From the NCBI RefSeq assembly GCF_900090245.1, contig NZ_FMDN01000014.1, positions 1 through 64,000 of the forward strand: 64,000 nt of DNA, given 5' to 3'. This stretch comes from Micromonospora halophytica (GTDB taxonomy: Bacteria; Actinomycetota; Actinomycetes; Mycobacteriales; Micromonosporaceae). Both the position numbers and the translations under genes were made by a program. Under the pieces are notes generated by a model. The model was not told the DNA's origin. It searched no databases and was given only the letters and a program-made list of their open reading frames with translations. This document shows, in pieces, positions 43,543 to 52,763 of this stretch (the stretch's first letter is position 1; every line of letters starts with the position of its first letter).

Positions 43543-44625
43543 ATGACCATCCGCGTGCTGTCCTGGATCGCCATCGTGGTCGCCGGCGTCCTGCTGCTGT
43601 GCTCCGGGCTGGCCACCACCCTGCTCTTCAGCGGCGACGCCGGTGCCTGCGGTATGCCCGCCAGCGTCACGGCCACCGCGTCGTCGGCGGCGCTCAGCCC
43701 TGCTCCGGACGGGATCGCTCCGATCGGTGACTGGAACGCCGAGCAGGTGGGCAACGCCGCCACCATCACCGCCGTCGGCATGCGCCTCGGCGTCCCACCC
43801 CGCGGCTGGGTCATCGCCGTGGCCACCGCGATGCAGGAATCCTCCCTGATCAACACCCCGGGTGGGGACCGCGACTCGGTCGGCCTGTTCCAACAGCGAC
43901 CCTCCCAAGGCTGGGGCACCCCCGAACAGTTGCACGATCCCCAGTACGCGGCGACGAAGTTCTACCAGAGGCTGCAGGCCGTCGACGGCTGGCAGGCGAT
44001 GCCGCTCACCGAGGCCGCCCAGGCCGTGCAGGTCAGCGCCTTCCCCGACGCCTACGCGAAGTGGGAGGGACCGGCCACCCAACTGGTCACCGCGATCGCC
44101 GACACCGCCGGCCTGCCCACCGACGGCCTGGCCGGGTGCGGGGCCAGCGGCCCGTGGACGCAGCCGGTCCTCGCCCCTGTCGGGTCGGGGTTCCGTACCG
44201 GTGACCGGCCGGGCCACGACGGCGTCGACCTGAGCGCCCCGCGCGGCACCGTCATCCGCGCGGCGTCCGCCGGGACCGTCCGCACCGTCCGCTGCAACGC
44301 CGTCCACGCCGACACCGGCGCTGAATGGGGCTGCGACCGCGACGGCGACCCCGTTCTCACGCGCGGCTGCGGCTGGTACGTCGACATCGACCACGCCGGT
44401 GGGCTGCTCACCCGCTACTGCCACATGGACCAGCCGCCGATGGTGACGGTTGGGCAGCCGGTCGCCGCCGGCCAGCCCATCGGCGTCGTCGGCTCCACCG
44501 GCCACAGCTCCGGCCCGCACCTGCACTACGAATTGCACCACAACGGCGATGCCAGCCCGAACGGCGCGATCGACCCGGTGCCCTTCATGGCGGCTCAGAA
44601 CGCCCCGCTCGGCACAAGGCCCTAG
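43543..44625 (+). CDS. cell-wall hydrolase with lysozyme-like and M23 peptidase domains (VirB1-like role)
   Basis: 360 residues. An N-terminal membrane anchor or signal (VLSWIAIVVAGVLLLCSGLATTLL) leads to a lysozyme-like domain (about 65-180: WVIAVATAMQESSLIN..DSVGLFQQRPSQGWGTPEQL). A C-terminal M23 (LytM) metallopeptidase follows, with zinc ligands in GHDGVD (near 225) and GPHLHYE (near 326-328). Such two-domain proteins open peptidoglycan for the T4SS channel in Gram-positive conjugation. Its presence supports a complete conjugation machine here. It is separated by a hairpin from each neighbour. Confidence 0.9.
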   Translation: MTIRVLSWIAIVVAGVLLLCSGLATTLLFSGDAGACGMPASVTATASSAALSPAPDGIAPIGDWNAEQVGNAATITAVGMRLGVPPRGWVIAVATAMQESSLINTPGGDRDSVGLFQQRPSQGWGTPEQLHDPQYAATKFYQRLQAVDGWQAMPLTEAAQAVQVSAFPDAYAKWEGPATQLVTAIADTAGLPTDGLAGCGASGPWTQPVLAPVGSGFRTGDRPGHDGVDLSAPRGTVIRAASAGTVRTVRCNAVHADTGAEWGCDRDGDPVLTRGCGWYVDIDHAGGLLTRYCHMDQPPMVTVGQPVAAGQPIGVVGSTGHSSGPHLHYELHHNGDASPNGAIDPVPFMAAQNAPLGTRP

Positions 44626-44659
44626 AGGCGATGCCGGCGGATCCATGGCACCCAAGCTC

Positions 44660-44687
44660 GGCGGTCGTCCCGCCCGGGACGACCGCC
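44660..44687 (+). terminator. hairpin terminator after the M23 peptidase gene
   Basis: A 12-bp perfect stem (GGCGGTCGTCCC and complement) with a GCCC loop lies 35 bases after the stop and 37 before the next start. Confidence 0.75.
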
Positions 44688-44724
44688 GCAACCCCATCCA
44701 CACATTTCTGAGGAGGAAAGGCAC

Positions 44725-45393
44725 GTGAGCACACCCACGCTGATCGGCGTTGCCGCGTTCCGCGGCAGGTACACCGCCCGCTACATCCAGTTCGGCGAGA
44801 AACCGGAGATCCTGGTGCCGCTGCTGCGCCGGATCTGGACCGACACGTTCGGCCGCGACACCGACGCCATGGCCGCCGCGCTGCTGGCCCGCAACTGGTG
44901 GTCCCTTGCCATCAACCCCAAGCCCCGGCGCTGGGACCGGCAGCCGCCCGTGCCCGGACTGGGCTACCCGATCGTCACCGAGGACAACACGATCCGGCGG
45001 GGCTCGCTGCGGGAGAACCTCGACGGGTTCGTCGAGTGGCTGTATCTGCTGCACCTCGACCAGCGGCGGCTGGTGGTGTACGAGGCGACGGTCCACGGCC
45101 GCTGGCTGCGGCACAGCGCCCACCACCTCGACCCGGTCGAGGACCTGTTCGTCACCACACCCGCCCTCGACGGCGGCCCGGAGATGACGGTGTGCACCGT
45201 CTGCGGCGCGGTCGACGAGATCGACCACGTCGAGGTGCCGTCCATGGCCGGCTACGGCTACGACACCGCCACCAGCTGCACCCGCTGCGGCTCCTCGGTC
45301 GCCACCGACCCGATGTTCGGCGACCACCTCGTCCGCAAGCCCTGGCCGCCGCAGCAGCCCGCCACCGGTGATGCGACGGGCAGCGCCAGGTGA
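44725..45393 (+). CDS. hypothetical protein with C-terminal zinc-ribbon
   Basis: 222 residues from the GTG at 44725, after GAGGAGGAAAGG. The N-terminal 140 residues are a mixed alpha/beta domain (FRGRYTARYIQFGEKPEILVPLLRRIW..). Near the end, CTVCGAVDEIDH and then CTRCGSSV form a CxxC...CxxC zinc-ribbon. Possible nucleic-acid or protein-binding role. Its end runs close to the next gene, a DUF4314 protein. Confidence 0.65.
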   Translation: MSTPTLIGVAAFRGRYTARYIQFGEKPEILVPLLRRIWTDTFGRDTDAMAAALLARNWWSLAINPKPRRWDRQPPVPGLGYPIVTEDNTIRRGSLRENLDGFVEWLYLLHLDQRRLVVYEATVHGRWLRHSAHHLDPVEDLFVTTPALDGGPEMTVCTVCGAVDEIDHVEVPSMAGYGYDTATSCTRCGSSVATDPMFGDHLVRKPWPPQQPATGDATGSAR

Positions 45394-45470
45394 ACACCGA
45401 CCACATGCCCGCGCCGGCCGCCGATGACGGCCGCCCTTCCACCGACCCCGACGACCGATCGGAGATCATC

Positions 45471-46568
45471 ATGACCAGCTATAAGGCCGGCCAGCGTGTC
45501 GCCCTGGTCCACACCAGCGACCCGCACACCCTGCTGCGCCCCGGAGACACCGGCACCGTCCGCCGCCACGACCAGCGGCACAACGTCGTCGAGGTCACCT
45601 GGGACAGCGGCTCGACACTGTCGATGTGCCTCGACGCCGGCGACCGCATCGCACCGGTCACCACCACCCCGCCTCGCCCCGGCGGCCTGGTCGGCGAGGC
45701 CACCGGATGGGCCGCCGCACTGCAGCGGATGCGCGCCGCCGGCACCGAGGCCGGACGCACCGCCGCAGAATGGTGGGCGCAGGACACCATCGGCGCCCCC
45801 GCCGGCGGCGACACCCGTCGTGCCGCGCGCCGGATCCTGGCCGGCATTGACGACGGCGATCCCGCCGTCCTCGACGCCCTGCCCCACTTCTCCGCAGCGG
45901 GAGAGTCGGTCGACATCGCCGGGTGGGAGCTGTTCGCCGACGCCACCAGCGACACCACGGGCTGGTTCGGGCTGCGCCTCCAGCAGCGCGACGAGGCGAT
46001 GGCCGTCTACCGCGACGCCTACGACACCGCCGCCACCAACCGCGTCGCTGACCTGTGTCACCTCGCGGCCAGCCCCACCGGCCGCGACGTGTCCCACTTG
46101 CACCCCGACCGGGTCCGTATCGGCGACGTCGGCGTGTTCGCAGGCGACTGGGCACGCACCACCGGCCCCGACGGCGACGACCGGATCGAGGTCGGGTTCG
46201 TCGGCACCCTGATCGACCACTGGAACGGGTGGGCGGTGTTCTCCTGCACCCGCCCGGTGGCCGAGGCGATCGTCGCCGACCAGCAGCGCCACCGCGACCA
46301 GCACCGCCAGAGCCTCCGGGACGAGGGCGTGCCGCTCGACGACCTGGACCGGCGGGTCGACGCGGAACTGGCCGACCTGTCCTTCGACGGCGACGTCATC
46401 GTCGCCGACCAGCGCGCCCTGTCCGACGACCCGGACGCCATCGACCGCATCACCCCCGACGGCGACGGCCGGTACGTGGTGATGGGCCGCAGCTGGTGCT
46501 GGGAGGCCGTCGACCCGTACGCCTGCGACCGGATCGTCGGCGACCTGCCCGACCCCGACCAGGCATAG
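45471..46568 (+). CDS. DUF4314-domain protein
   Basis: 365 residues from the ATG at 45471, with CGGAGATC upstream; an in-frame GTG at 45390 is less likely. Residues 4-60 (YKAGQRVALVHTSDPHTLLRPGDTGTVRRHDQRHNVVEVTWDSG) match DUF4314, a small beta-barrel found in actinobacterial and firmicute mobile elements. The other 300 residues are acidic and not recognised; the end (RYVVMGRSWCWEAVDPYACDRIVG) is compact. Soluble, function unknown. Confidence 0.75.
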   Translation: MTSYKAGQRVALVHTSDPHTLLRPGDTGTVRRHDQRHNVVEVTWDSGSTLSMCLDAGDRIAPVTTTPPRPGGLVGEATGWAAALQRMRAAGTEAGRTAAEWWAQDTIGAPAGGDTRRAARRILAGIDDGDPAVLDALPHFSAAGESVDIAGWELFADATSDTTGWFGLRLQQRDEAMAVYRDAYDTAATNRVADLCHLAASPTGRDVSHLHPDRVRIGDVGVFAGDWARTTGPDGDDRIEVGFVGTLIDHWNGWAVFSCTRPVAEAIVADQQRHRDQHRQSLRDEGVPLDDLDRRVDAELADLSFDGDVIVADQRALSDDPDAIDRITPDGDGRYVVMGRSWCWEAVDPYACDRIVGDLPDPDQA

Positions 46569-46672
46569 GCCGGCACCCCCAACCAGACCGCGCCGCGCCT
46601 GCCGAGGCTGAGCCGAATTCGGCGGCGGCATCCGACACCCCACGACGGGTAAGACCACCAGGAAGGAAACAA

Positions 46673-47155
46673 GTGACCATCCGTACCCAAGAGGAGATCG
46701 TCACCCGGATCTGGGCTCTGCGGGCCGACCGCGGGGACATCTTCGGCTTCCGCGAGGAGATGCTCGTGGAGGCACTCGACCTCGACCACGCCCGCCAGGT
46801 CATCGCCCCCCGACACCCAGGCGAGTGGACCCAGCGGGTCGACCAGGAGACCTACGCCCGGGACTACCTGCGATTCGCCGTCGGGAAGATCCTCGACCAC
46901 CGCGGCAACTCGGCGAGCCGGTCGGTGGACAAGCTCCGCGAACTCGCCTGGCTCCTCGGCCGCGACGACATCGTGGCGGCGATGGACCACGCCGGCTACC
47001 CGATGTACGGGGCGCCCAAGGTCAAGGCGTTCGCCGACGGGTTCGGCTGGCCGTTCCTCGACGACCTCGACGGCGACGACAGGCTGGCCCTGGCCCGGAT
47101 GGCCGAGGGACAGCAGTGCGACCCGCAGGGCTGCGAACGGGGCTGCGCCGACTGA
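46673..47155 (+). CDS. hypothetical protein
   Basis: 160 residues from the GTG at 46673, with AGGAAGGAAAC upstream. Helical throughout (EEIVTRIWALRADRGDIFGFREEMLVEALD..ETYARDYLRFAVGKILDHRG) and ending in a Cys-containing tail (CDPQGCERGC). No known family is apparent. It is probably a small soluble protein of the element. Confidence 0.65.
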   Translation: MTIRTQEEIVTRIWALRADRGDIFGFREEMLVEALDLDHARQVIAPRHPGEWTQRVDQETYARDYLRFAVGKILDHRGNSASRSVDKLRELAWLLGRDDIVAAMDHAGYPMYGAPKVKAFADGFGWPFLDDLDGDDRLALARMAEGQQCDPQGCERGCAD

Positions 47156-47505
47156 CCACGACCGCGCCGCCAGCATCGCTGTCGGCCCTCACGTTGCACG
47201 CGTAGTCAGCCGGCGCTCCCTCGATCCCGCACCCGCGCACCCATTCGACTTGATCGATTGGGTTGGCGGGGGTTGCATCGTCGGCGCCGACAGCGCCCGC
47301 GCGGCCTCGACACCGACCAGCACGCACCAGCGGCGACCCGACGTGTCGCCGTAACCCTTCAGCACCACCGGGTGTGGTCGCCCACCTGCCCGGCCCGAAA
47401 CGGGCCGGCAGGGGTTGGCCCCACCCGTCTCCGCTGTGCGGTACCCACCGCCCGCGCACCCGGAGACGGGTGCGCGGGCCCGACCCTTGAAATCGAGGCA
47501 ACCCC
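47156..47505. other. intergenic region with hairpins upstream of the MoxR gene
   Basis: About 350 bases without a supported gene. A near-perfect hairpin with GGCCCGAAACGGGCC at its tip lies near 47391-47405. A second, perfect one (CCCGCGCACCCG, GAGA tetraloop, complement) spans 47451-47478. The last one lies 28 bases before the next ATG and could affect its translation. Confidence 0.5.
47451..47478 (+). terminator. 12-bp GNRA-loop hairpin before the MoxR gene
   Basis: A perfect stem closed by GAGA, a stable GNRA-type tetraloop. Either a terminator for upstream transcription or a 5' leader structure of the MoxR mRNA. Confidence 0.65.
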
Positions 47506-48678
47506 ATGACCACACCACACCCGCCGGCCCCGCAGGCCGATTCACCGCAGAACGACCAGGCCTCGGCCAGCGGCGCCGGCGCTCTCCCCACCGAGGCGGG
47601 TGCCGGCCGGTCCGGCTACCTCTACCGCAAGGTCGCCCTTCACCTGGCCGACCACCCCGACCAGATTCTCAAGGTCGGTGAGATCACCCGGGCGATCGGC
47701 GCACCGTCGTCCGGGGCGGTGTTCGAGGCGCTGAAGAAGATGGCCGCCGCCGGGCACACCACCCACCACCGCGACCCGCACCGGTTCCAGATCACCCAGG
47801 CCGGCATCGACGCCGCCGGCGCCCTCCCACCCGCCGCACCCCGCACCCGCTCCAGCGGCAGTGCTGGTGGTGGCCGGCAGGCGCGGCCCGCGCCGGTACC
47901 GCGACCGAACGGGACGCTGTATCACCCGCGCCGGCTCGGCAAGGGCTGGGACGTCGAGGAACTCCGGCGGCTGCGCACCCAGCAGGTGCCCGTGCTGCTG
48001 TACGGGCCGCCTGGCACCGGGAAGACCGCCATGGTCGAGGCGGCGTTCCCCGACCTGCTGACCGTCGCCGGCACCGGCGACACCGTCGTCGACGACTTCC
48101 TCGGCTCCTACAACCCGATCCCCGGCGGCGGCTACGAGTTCATCCACGGGCCCCTCGTCACCGCGATGCGGGAGGGGCGGGTGCTGCTGGTCGACGACGC
48201 CACCCTCATCCCACCCCGCGTCCTGGCAGTCCTGTACCCGGCCATGGACGGCCGCGGTGTCATCACCATCCCCGCCAACGGCAACGAGGCCGTGGAAGCC
48301 GTCGACGGGTTCTACATCGTCGCCGGCCACAACCCGGGCGTGCACGGCGCGGTCCTCACCGAGGCCCTGGCCTCCCGGTTCACCGTCCACCTGCACGTCA
48401 CCACCGACTGGGACCTCGCCCGCCAACTCGGCGTCCCCAAGCAGGTCGTGGCCGCCGCGATCGACCTCAACGCCGACCTCGCCGCCAGCAAGACCGTGTG
48501 GGCGCCGCAGCTACGCGAACTGCTCGGCTTCGTCAAAGTCCGCGACCACCTGGGCATGACCGCCGCCCTGGCCAACCTGGCCGGCATCGCCCCCGAGGAC
48601 GCCCGCGACGACGTCACCGCCGCCCTGTCCCGACACACCGGCACGCCCATCACCGCGCTCGCCCTCGGCAAGCGCTAA
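47506..48678 (+). CDS. MoxR/CbbQ-type AAA+ ATPase with N-terminal winged helix
   Basis: 390 residues. Residues 35-105 (SGYLYRKVALHLADHPDQILKVGEITRAIGAPSSGAVFEALKKMAAAGHT) are a winged helix. The AAA+ core has Walker A GPPGTGKT (167-174), FIHGPLVTAMREGRVLLVDDATLI (Walker B) and FYIVAGHNPGVHGAVLTEALASRF (sensor 1), typical of MoxR/CbbQ/NirQ chaperone ATPases. Its partner is the VWA protein encoded 37 bases downstream. Pairs like this remodel or insert cofactors into protein complexes. The winged helix suggests DNA association, unusual for the family. Confidence 0.85.
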   Translation: MTTPHPPAPQADSPQNDQASASGAGALPTEAGAGRSGYLYRKVALHLADHPDQILKVGEITRAIGAPSSGAVFEALKKMAAAGHTTHHRDPHRFQITQAGIDAAGALPPAAPRTRSSGSAGGGRQARPAPVPRPNGTLYHPRRLGKGWDVEELRRLRTQQVPVLLYGPPGTGKTAMVEAAFPDLLTVAGTGDTVVDDFLGSYNPIPGGGYEFIHGPLVTAMREGRVLLVDDATLIPPRVLAVLYPAMDGRGVITIPANGNEAVEAVDGFYIVAGHNPGVHGAVLTEALASRFTVHLHVTTDWDLARQLGVPKQVVAAAIDLNADLAASKTVWAPQLRELLGFVKVRDHLGMTAALANLAGIAPEDARDDVTAALSRHTGTPITALALGKR

Positions 48679-48715
48679 CCGCCATTCACCTCAGATTTCT
48701 GGAAGGAGCCAATTC

Positions 48716-50353
48716 GTGTCACACCCCAGCACCCCCCTACAGCAGGGCGCACCGCCGACGTCGGCCGGCGCCAGCGACTGGCATGACTGGTCCGCGGCGT
48801 GGACCAAGCACGTCCCGCTGCTGACCGGCCGTACCGACCTCACTGTCCTCGTCGCCCCCGGCGCCGCCGGGAACGCGCCCGAGTGTTTCTACCCCGATCT
48901 CAACCGGATCGAGGTCGACGCCACCTACATCGCCGAGCGCCCCGATGTCACCGACCCGGCCAAGGCCCGGCACAAGCGCCTCGTGCCCACCGGCTACGGG
49001 CTGCTCGTGCACGGCGCCGCGCACGCCGCGCACAGCCGCTGGGCCACCCCGCCCGGTACCCCGCCGATCCTCGCCGCTGTCGCCGACATGCTGGAGGAAT
49101 CCCGGGCCGAAGGACGCCAACGCGCCCGCCGCCGGGGCGACCGCCGTTGGCTGCGCCACGTCGTGAAGACCCTCCTCGACCCCGACGACGCGGCCGTCGA
49201 CGACGCGTGGCACGCCGGACAACTCGCCGCGCTGCTCCTGGCCCGCGTCGACGCCCGTATCGTCACCAGCAAGGACGTCCGCCCCGTCCGCGCCGCCGTC
49301 ACCGGCGTCCTCGGACGCAAGCGCCTGCGGCAACTGCGGGACATCTGGCGGGAGGCCCACACCTGCGACGACGCCGATGCTGACACCATGATCTGCCTGG
49401 CTCGCCGGTGGTGTCAGGTCCTCGGCATCGACCCCGACCAGCAGTACGACACGCCCGTGCCGGACGCCGGCCTGTTCCCCGGTCGCCTCGCCGCGGCCCT
49501 CGTCGACTACCTCGCCGTCGCCGCTGGTGTCACCCCGGACGAGTACGCCGCGGCGCTGCTGGCTCACCGGCACAGCCCACCAGCAGAGTGGGACCGCACC
49601 GACCCGACCGAGCAGGAACACCGCGCGGCCCGCGATCTCGCCAACCGGCTGCGGCAGGCCCGCACCCGTCACCCCGAACCCGGCCGGCGCCCCTCGGCGA
49701 TCCCACCCGGTCGGCTGCGCACCCGGCAGGCCATCACTGCCGAAGCGCAAACCGCCGCCGGGCAAATGCCGACCGCTGCCCCGTGGCAGCAACGGGCGCA
49801 ACTGCCTCCGGAGAAACCGCGCCTGCACCTGGCGATCCTGGTCGACCTGTCCGGGTCGATGGCCCGCTACACCGAGGCGATGTCCTCCGCAGCGTGGATC
49901 TTCGCCAACGCGGCACGCCGCGCCGAGGCGACAACCACCACCATCGGGTTCGGCGACCGCACCAGCGTTCTGGTGCCCCCACGCACCTACCCCAGGCAGG
50001 TGCTGCACATGCGCACCGGGCTGGCCACCGCCACCTTCCCGGAAGCGGTCAAGGTCGCCGACCAACTCCTCGACCTGCGCCACGGCCGCGCCCTGCGGAT
50101 GCTGGCCGTCGTCTCCGACGGCTACCTCGACGACATCCCCGCCGGGCAACAACTCGTCACCACCCTGCACCGCGCGGGCTGCGCCGTGCTGTGGCTACAC
50201 CCCGCCGACCCGCCCACCGACGGCGAGCCGACCGACCCGGACCAAATCTGGGGGCACACCTTCACCCACGCCACCACCCTGACCGTCACCGACCCGACCG
50301 AGGCCATCGCGGCGATCGCCGACGCCGCCGTCACCGCACTCACCCAGGCCTGA
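48716..50353 (+). CDS. VWA-domain protein, MoxR partner, with metallopeptidase-like N-terminus
   Basis: 545 residues from the GTG at 48716, with GGAAGGAGCC upstream. The C-terminal VWA domain (from about 370) has an intact MIDAS: DLSGSM, then the Thr in HMRTGL and the Asp in VVSDGY. The N-terminal half includes GLLVHGAAHAAHSRW (H99, H103), an HxxxH pattern like the metal site of VWA-like metallopeptidases. The middle is helical and basic. It forms a two-gene unit with the MoxR ATPase, similar in logic to CobS-CobT and other AAA/VWA pairs. Confidence 0.85.
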   Translation: MSHPSTPLQQGAPPTSAGASDWHDWSAAWTKHVPLLTGRTDLTVLVAPGAAGNAPECFYPDLNRIEVDATYIAERPDVTDPAKARHKRLVPTGYGLLVHGAAHAAHSRWATPPGTPPILAAVADMLEESRAEGRQRARRRGDRRWLRHVVKTLLDPDDAAVDDAWHAGQLAALLLARVDARIVTSKDVRPVRAAVTGVLGRKRLRQLRDIWREAHTCDDADADTMICLARRWCQVLGIDPDQQYDTPVPDAGLFPGRLAAALVDYLAVAAGVTPDEYAAALLAHRHSPPAEWDRTDPTEQEHRAARDLANRLRQARTRHPEPGRRPSAIPPGRLRTRQAITAEAQTAAGQMPTAAPWQQRAQLPPEKPRLHLAILVDLSGSMARYTEAMSSAAWIFANAARRAEATTTTIGFGDRTSVLVPPRTYPRQVLHMRTGLATATFPEAVKVADQLLDLRHGRALRMLAVVSDGYLDDIPAGQQLVTTLHRAGCAVLWLHPADPPTDGEPTDPDQIWGHTFTHATTLTVTDPTEAIAAIADAAVTALTQA

Positions 50354-50406
50354 ACCCCGGGCTGAGCGGGCCCCGATCCGGCAGCCAACCAGTCCCACTC
50401 CGCGCT

Positions 50407-50442
50407 GCGGCGCTGCGCCGGCTGCGGCCCGCGCAGCGCCGC
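50407..50442 (+). terminator. hairpin terminator after the VWA gene
   Basis: A 12-bp perfect stem (GCGGCGCTGCGC and complement) with a 12-base loop, 54 bases after the stop. Confidence 0.75.
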
Positions 50443-50645
50443 ACGCCGGGACCCAGGACATACCAGGGCCTGGAATGCGGGGCTGCCACAGGCGGCCCCA
50501 CCCGCATCTCGCGGAGGGCCGATGCCGAACGGCCTCGCTGCTGCCCCGCGACTTGACCACCCCACGCCATCGAAGCGTGCATGCATCGCGTCCTGACCGA
50601 CCCCGGGTCCGGACGCGGTACGACGCTGCCCAACAAGGAGTTCTC

Positions 50646-51257
50646 ATGCGTTACGGCACCGACGACGAACACCCCTTCGACACCGACAACCGCGCCTGGC
50701 GGCGCCTGCGCGACGTCACCAGCGAACACTTCGACGCCATCACCTGGAACCGGGACCCGGACGGACGGCCGGTCCTGCTCACCCTGCGCGACATGCGCAC
50801 CGGAGACACGGTCACCCTCGCCGTCCTCGACTCCCTGGAGATCCGCGACCCGCACGCCCTGCTCGCGGTCCACACCAACGGCGACCTCGGCGCACACGGC
50901 CCCACCAGCGGCGCCGAAGCAGCCCACTCCCACGCCGCCACGCTCGCGCTCGACAGCACCACCCTCGCCGTGACCAGGCCCGTACCGCTGCACGACCCCG
51001 CCGTCACGGATCTACCCGCCACCGGTTGGGTCGACCTCCCGCCCGACCTCGCCCACGTTCTGCGGCCGACCCTCGACGACGCCCGCACCGCCGTTCTCGT
51101 GCTGCTCGACCGCACCGAAGGGTGGCTCGCTGCCGTCGGCCCGTTCCCCAACCACGCCGCCGCCGACACGTGGCAACCCGCCGACGGACCCGGCCGCACC
51201 GCCGACCGGCTCACCGTGCCCCTGCACCCGATCACCATCGAGCAGGCCCAGCCGTGA
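50646..51257 (+). CDS. hypothetical protein
   Basis: 203 residues from the ATG at 50646, with AAGGAG upstream. Mostly beta-strand character (DAITWNRDPDGRPVLLTLRDMRTGDTVTLAVLDSLEIRDPHALLAVHTNG). No motif known to me. Its stop overlaps the GTG of the HAD gene, so the two are co-translated. A 290-base gap with one hairpin precedes it. Confidence 0.65.
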   Translation: MRYGTDDEHPFDTDNRAWRRLRDVTSEHFDAITWNRDPDGRPVLLTLRDMRTGDTVTLAVLDSLEIRDPHALLAVHTNGDLGAHGPTSGAEAAHSHAATLALDSTTLAVTRPVPLHDPAVTDLPATGWVDLPPDLAHVLRPTLDDARTAVLVLLDRTEGWLAAVGPFPNHAAADTWQPADGPGRTADRLTVPLHPITIEQAQP

Positions 51258-51796
51258 CCAGTACCCGCCCGCTGGCACACCCCGCCTCCTCACCCATCGT
51301 GGCCATCGACGTCGACGGCGTCCTCAACCCCGCCAACCCGGCCCACGCCGAGACACTTGGCTACCGGCCACACCGCTACGACGGGCCCGGCCCGGACGGT
51401 CGGCACGTCACCGGCACCGTCTGGCTAAACCCCGACCATGGGCCATGGTTGCGGGAACTGGCCGAGCACGCCCAACCTGTGTGGTGCACCAGCTGGAACC
51501 ACCTCGCCGCCGCATGGATCGCGCCGCGGCTGGGCCTGCCGACTACCTGGCCGCACGTCCCCGTCCACGCCGGCGGAGTCCGCTTCGGCCACCAGAACAA
51601 ACTCAGCCCCCTGTATGCCTGGGCCGTCCGGCGGCCACTCGCCGTCCTCGACGACGAGTTCGGCGGCAAGGACCTCACCACCGCCGACCATCGCACCGCC
51701 GACGGCGCACCCACCCTGCTCCACTCGGTCGACCCGTACGACGGGCTGCGCCGCGCCGACGTCGACACGGTGCTGACCTGGCTGGGTCAGCTCTGA
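51254..51796 (+). CDS. HAD-superfamily protein (SAK RNA-repair HAD-type)
   Basis: 180 residues from the GTG at 51254. The HAD motif I is VAIDVDGVLNP, with the two Asp residues needed for phosphotransfer. WCTSW corresponds to motif II and LAVLDDEF to the acidic motif IV. The wide WLNPDHGPWLRELAEHAQPVWCTSWNHLAA arrangement matches the HAD group linked to Swiss-army-knife RNA repair proteins (PF18143). It likely acts as a small phosphatase or nucleotide-end-processing enzyme. Confidence 0.75.
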   Translation: MTSTRPLAHPASSPIVAIDVDGVLNPANPAHAETLGYRPHRYDGPGPDGRHVTGTVWLNPDHGPWLRELAEHAQPVWCTSWNHLAAAWIAPRLGLPTTWPHVPVHAGGVRFGHQNKLSPLYAWAVRRPLAVLDDEFGGKDLTTADHRTADGAPTLLHSVDPYDGLRRADVDTVLTWLGQL

Positions 51797-51836
51797 CCAG
51801 GCCATACCGGCACCGAGGAACTCCGTTCACCCGGAT

Positions 51837-51870
51837 TCGCGGGGCCTGCATCCACGCATGCGGGCCCCGC
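51837..51870 (+). terminator. hairpin terminator after the HAD gene
   Basis: A 14-bp stem with one G-U pair (CGCGGGGCCTGCAT against its near-complement) and a 6-base loop, 40 bases after the stop. Confidence 0.7.
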
Positions 51871-51893
51871 GCCGCAACGAGATGGAGCTGACT

Positions 51894-52286
51894 ATGGACA
51901 GCATGTTCGAACCCGCCGACGAACCGGACGCCGACCGGTCACCCCGACTCAGCGTCGGCGACCCGGAACTACGCAAGACCCGACGGCTCGCCCGCGAGTG
52001 CGACACCTGCATCTTCAAGCCCGGCAACCCGATGCACCTCGACCCCGGCCGACTCAAGCAGATGGTGACCGAGGCGCGCGGCGGCGCCGGCTACATCATC
52101 TGCCACTCGACGCTGCCGTACGCCGGCAACCCGGTCCCGCCCGCGGTCTGCCGTGGTTTCGCCGACCGCTACCGCACCTGGCAACTCCAGGTCATGGAAC
52201 GACTCTGGGGCTTCGTCGACATCGAGCCACCCGACCCGGACTCCGCCCGTACCCCCGAATGCCCAGGCGACACCCACTATGCGTGA
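51894..52286 (+). CDS. conserved hypothetical Cys-rich protein
   Basis: 130 residues from the ATG at 51894, with ATGGAGCTGA upstream. ARECDTCIFKPGNPMHLDPGRLKQMV.., YIICHSTLPYAG and PAVCRGFADRYRTW give four conserved Cys (CxxC, C, C), a pattern I recognise from many actinobacterial element and phage proteins of unknown function; a metal or Fe-S site is plausible. It overlaps the DUF4262 gene by eight bases. Confidence 0.7.
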   Translation: MDSMFEPADEPDADRSPRLSVGDPELRKTRRLARECDTCIFKPGNPMHLDPGRLKQMVTEARGGAGYIICHSTLPYAGNPVPPAVCRGFADRYRTWQLQVMERLWGFVDIEPPDPDSARTPECPGDTHYA

Positions 52287-52740
52287 CATCGACGACTTCC
52301 TCCGACGCCAAGACCAGATCATCGACACCACCGGCTGGGCCGTCACGCACGTCCTGCCCACCGACGACGACCCCGATACCACCGCCCCGTTCGCCTACAC
52401 CGTCGGACTCACCGCCCACGACTACCCCGAACTGATCACCGCAGGGCTGCCACCCGAGGTCGCCCACAGCCTGCTCAACGACCTGGCCCGCCGGGTCTAC
52501 GACAAGGCCGAACGGTTCACCCACGGCCAACGCATCAGCGACATCATCGCCGGCTACGACGCCATCATCATCGACGGGCCACCCACCGACGAACTGCTAC
52601 CCGCGATGGCGATCAACCGCTACGGCCGCGACCAGATCCGCCTCCAGCAGATGGTGTGGCCCGACCAGGAGGGCCGGTTCCCCTGGGACGACGGATACAA
52701 CTTCGACCGGCACGCACAGCCGCTGATCGCGCAGCTGTAA
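52279..52740 (+). CDS. DUF4262-domain protein
   Basis: 153 residues from the ATG at 52279. The TTGWAVTHVLPTDDDPDTTAPFAYTVGLTAHDYPELITAGLPPEVAHSLLNDLARRV stretch is characteristic of DUF4262. Function is unknown; members are soluble and often found on actinobacterial mobile elements. Overlaps the upstream Cys-rich gene, and a hairpin follows its stop. Confidence 0.85.
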   Translation: MRDIDDFLRRQDQIIDTTGWAVTHVLPTDDDPDTTAPFAYTVGLTAHDYPELITAGLPPEVAHSLLNDLARRVYDKAERFTHGQRISDIIAGYDAIIIDGPPTDELLPAMAINRYGRDQIRLQQMVWPDQEGRFPWDDGYNFDRHAQPLIAQL

Positions 52741-52763
52741 CAGGGCAGGCCAACTGCGGTCCA

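Noticed and set aside
47258..47509. Small plus-strand frames in the gap before the MoxR gene
   Set aside because: No ribosome site, arginine/proline-rich, and they cross the hairpin elements.
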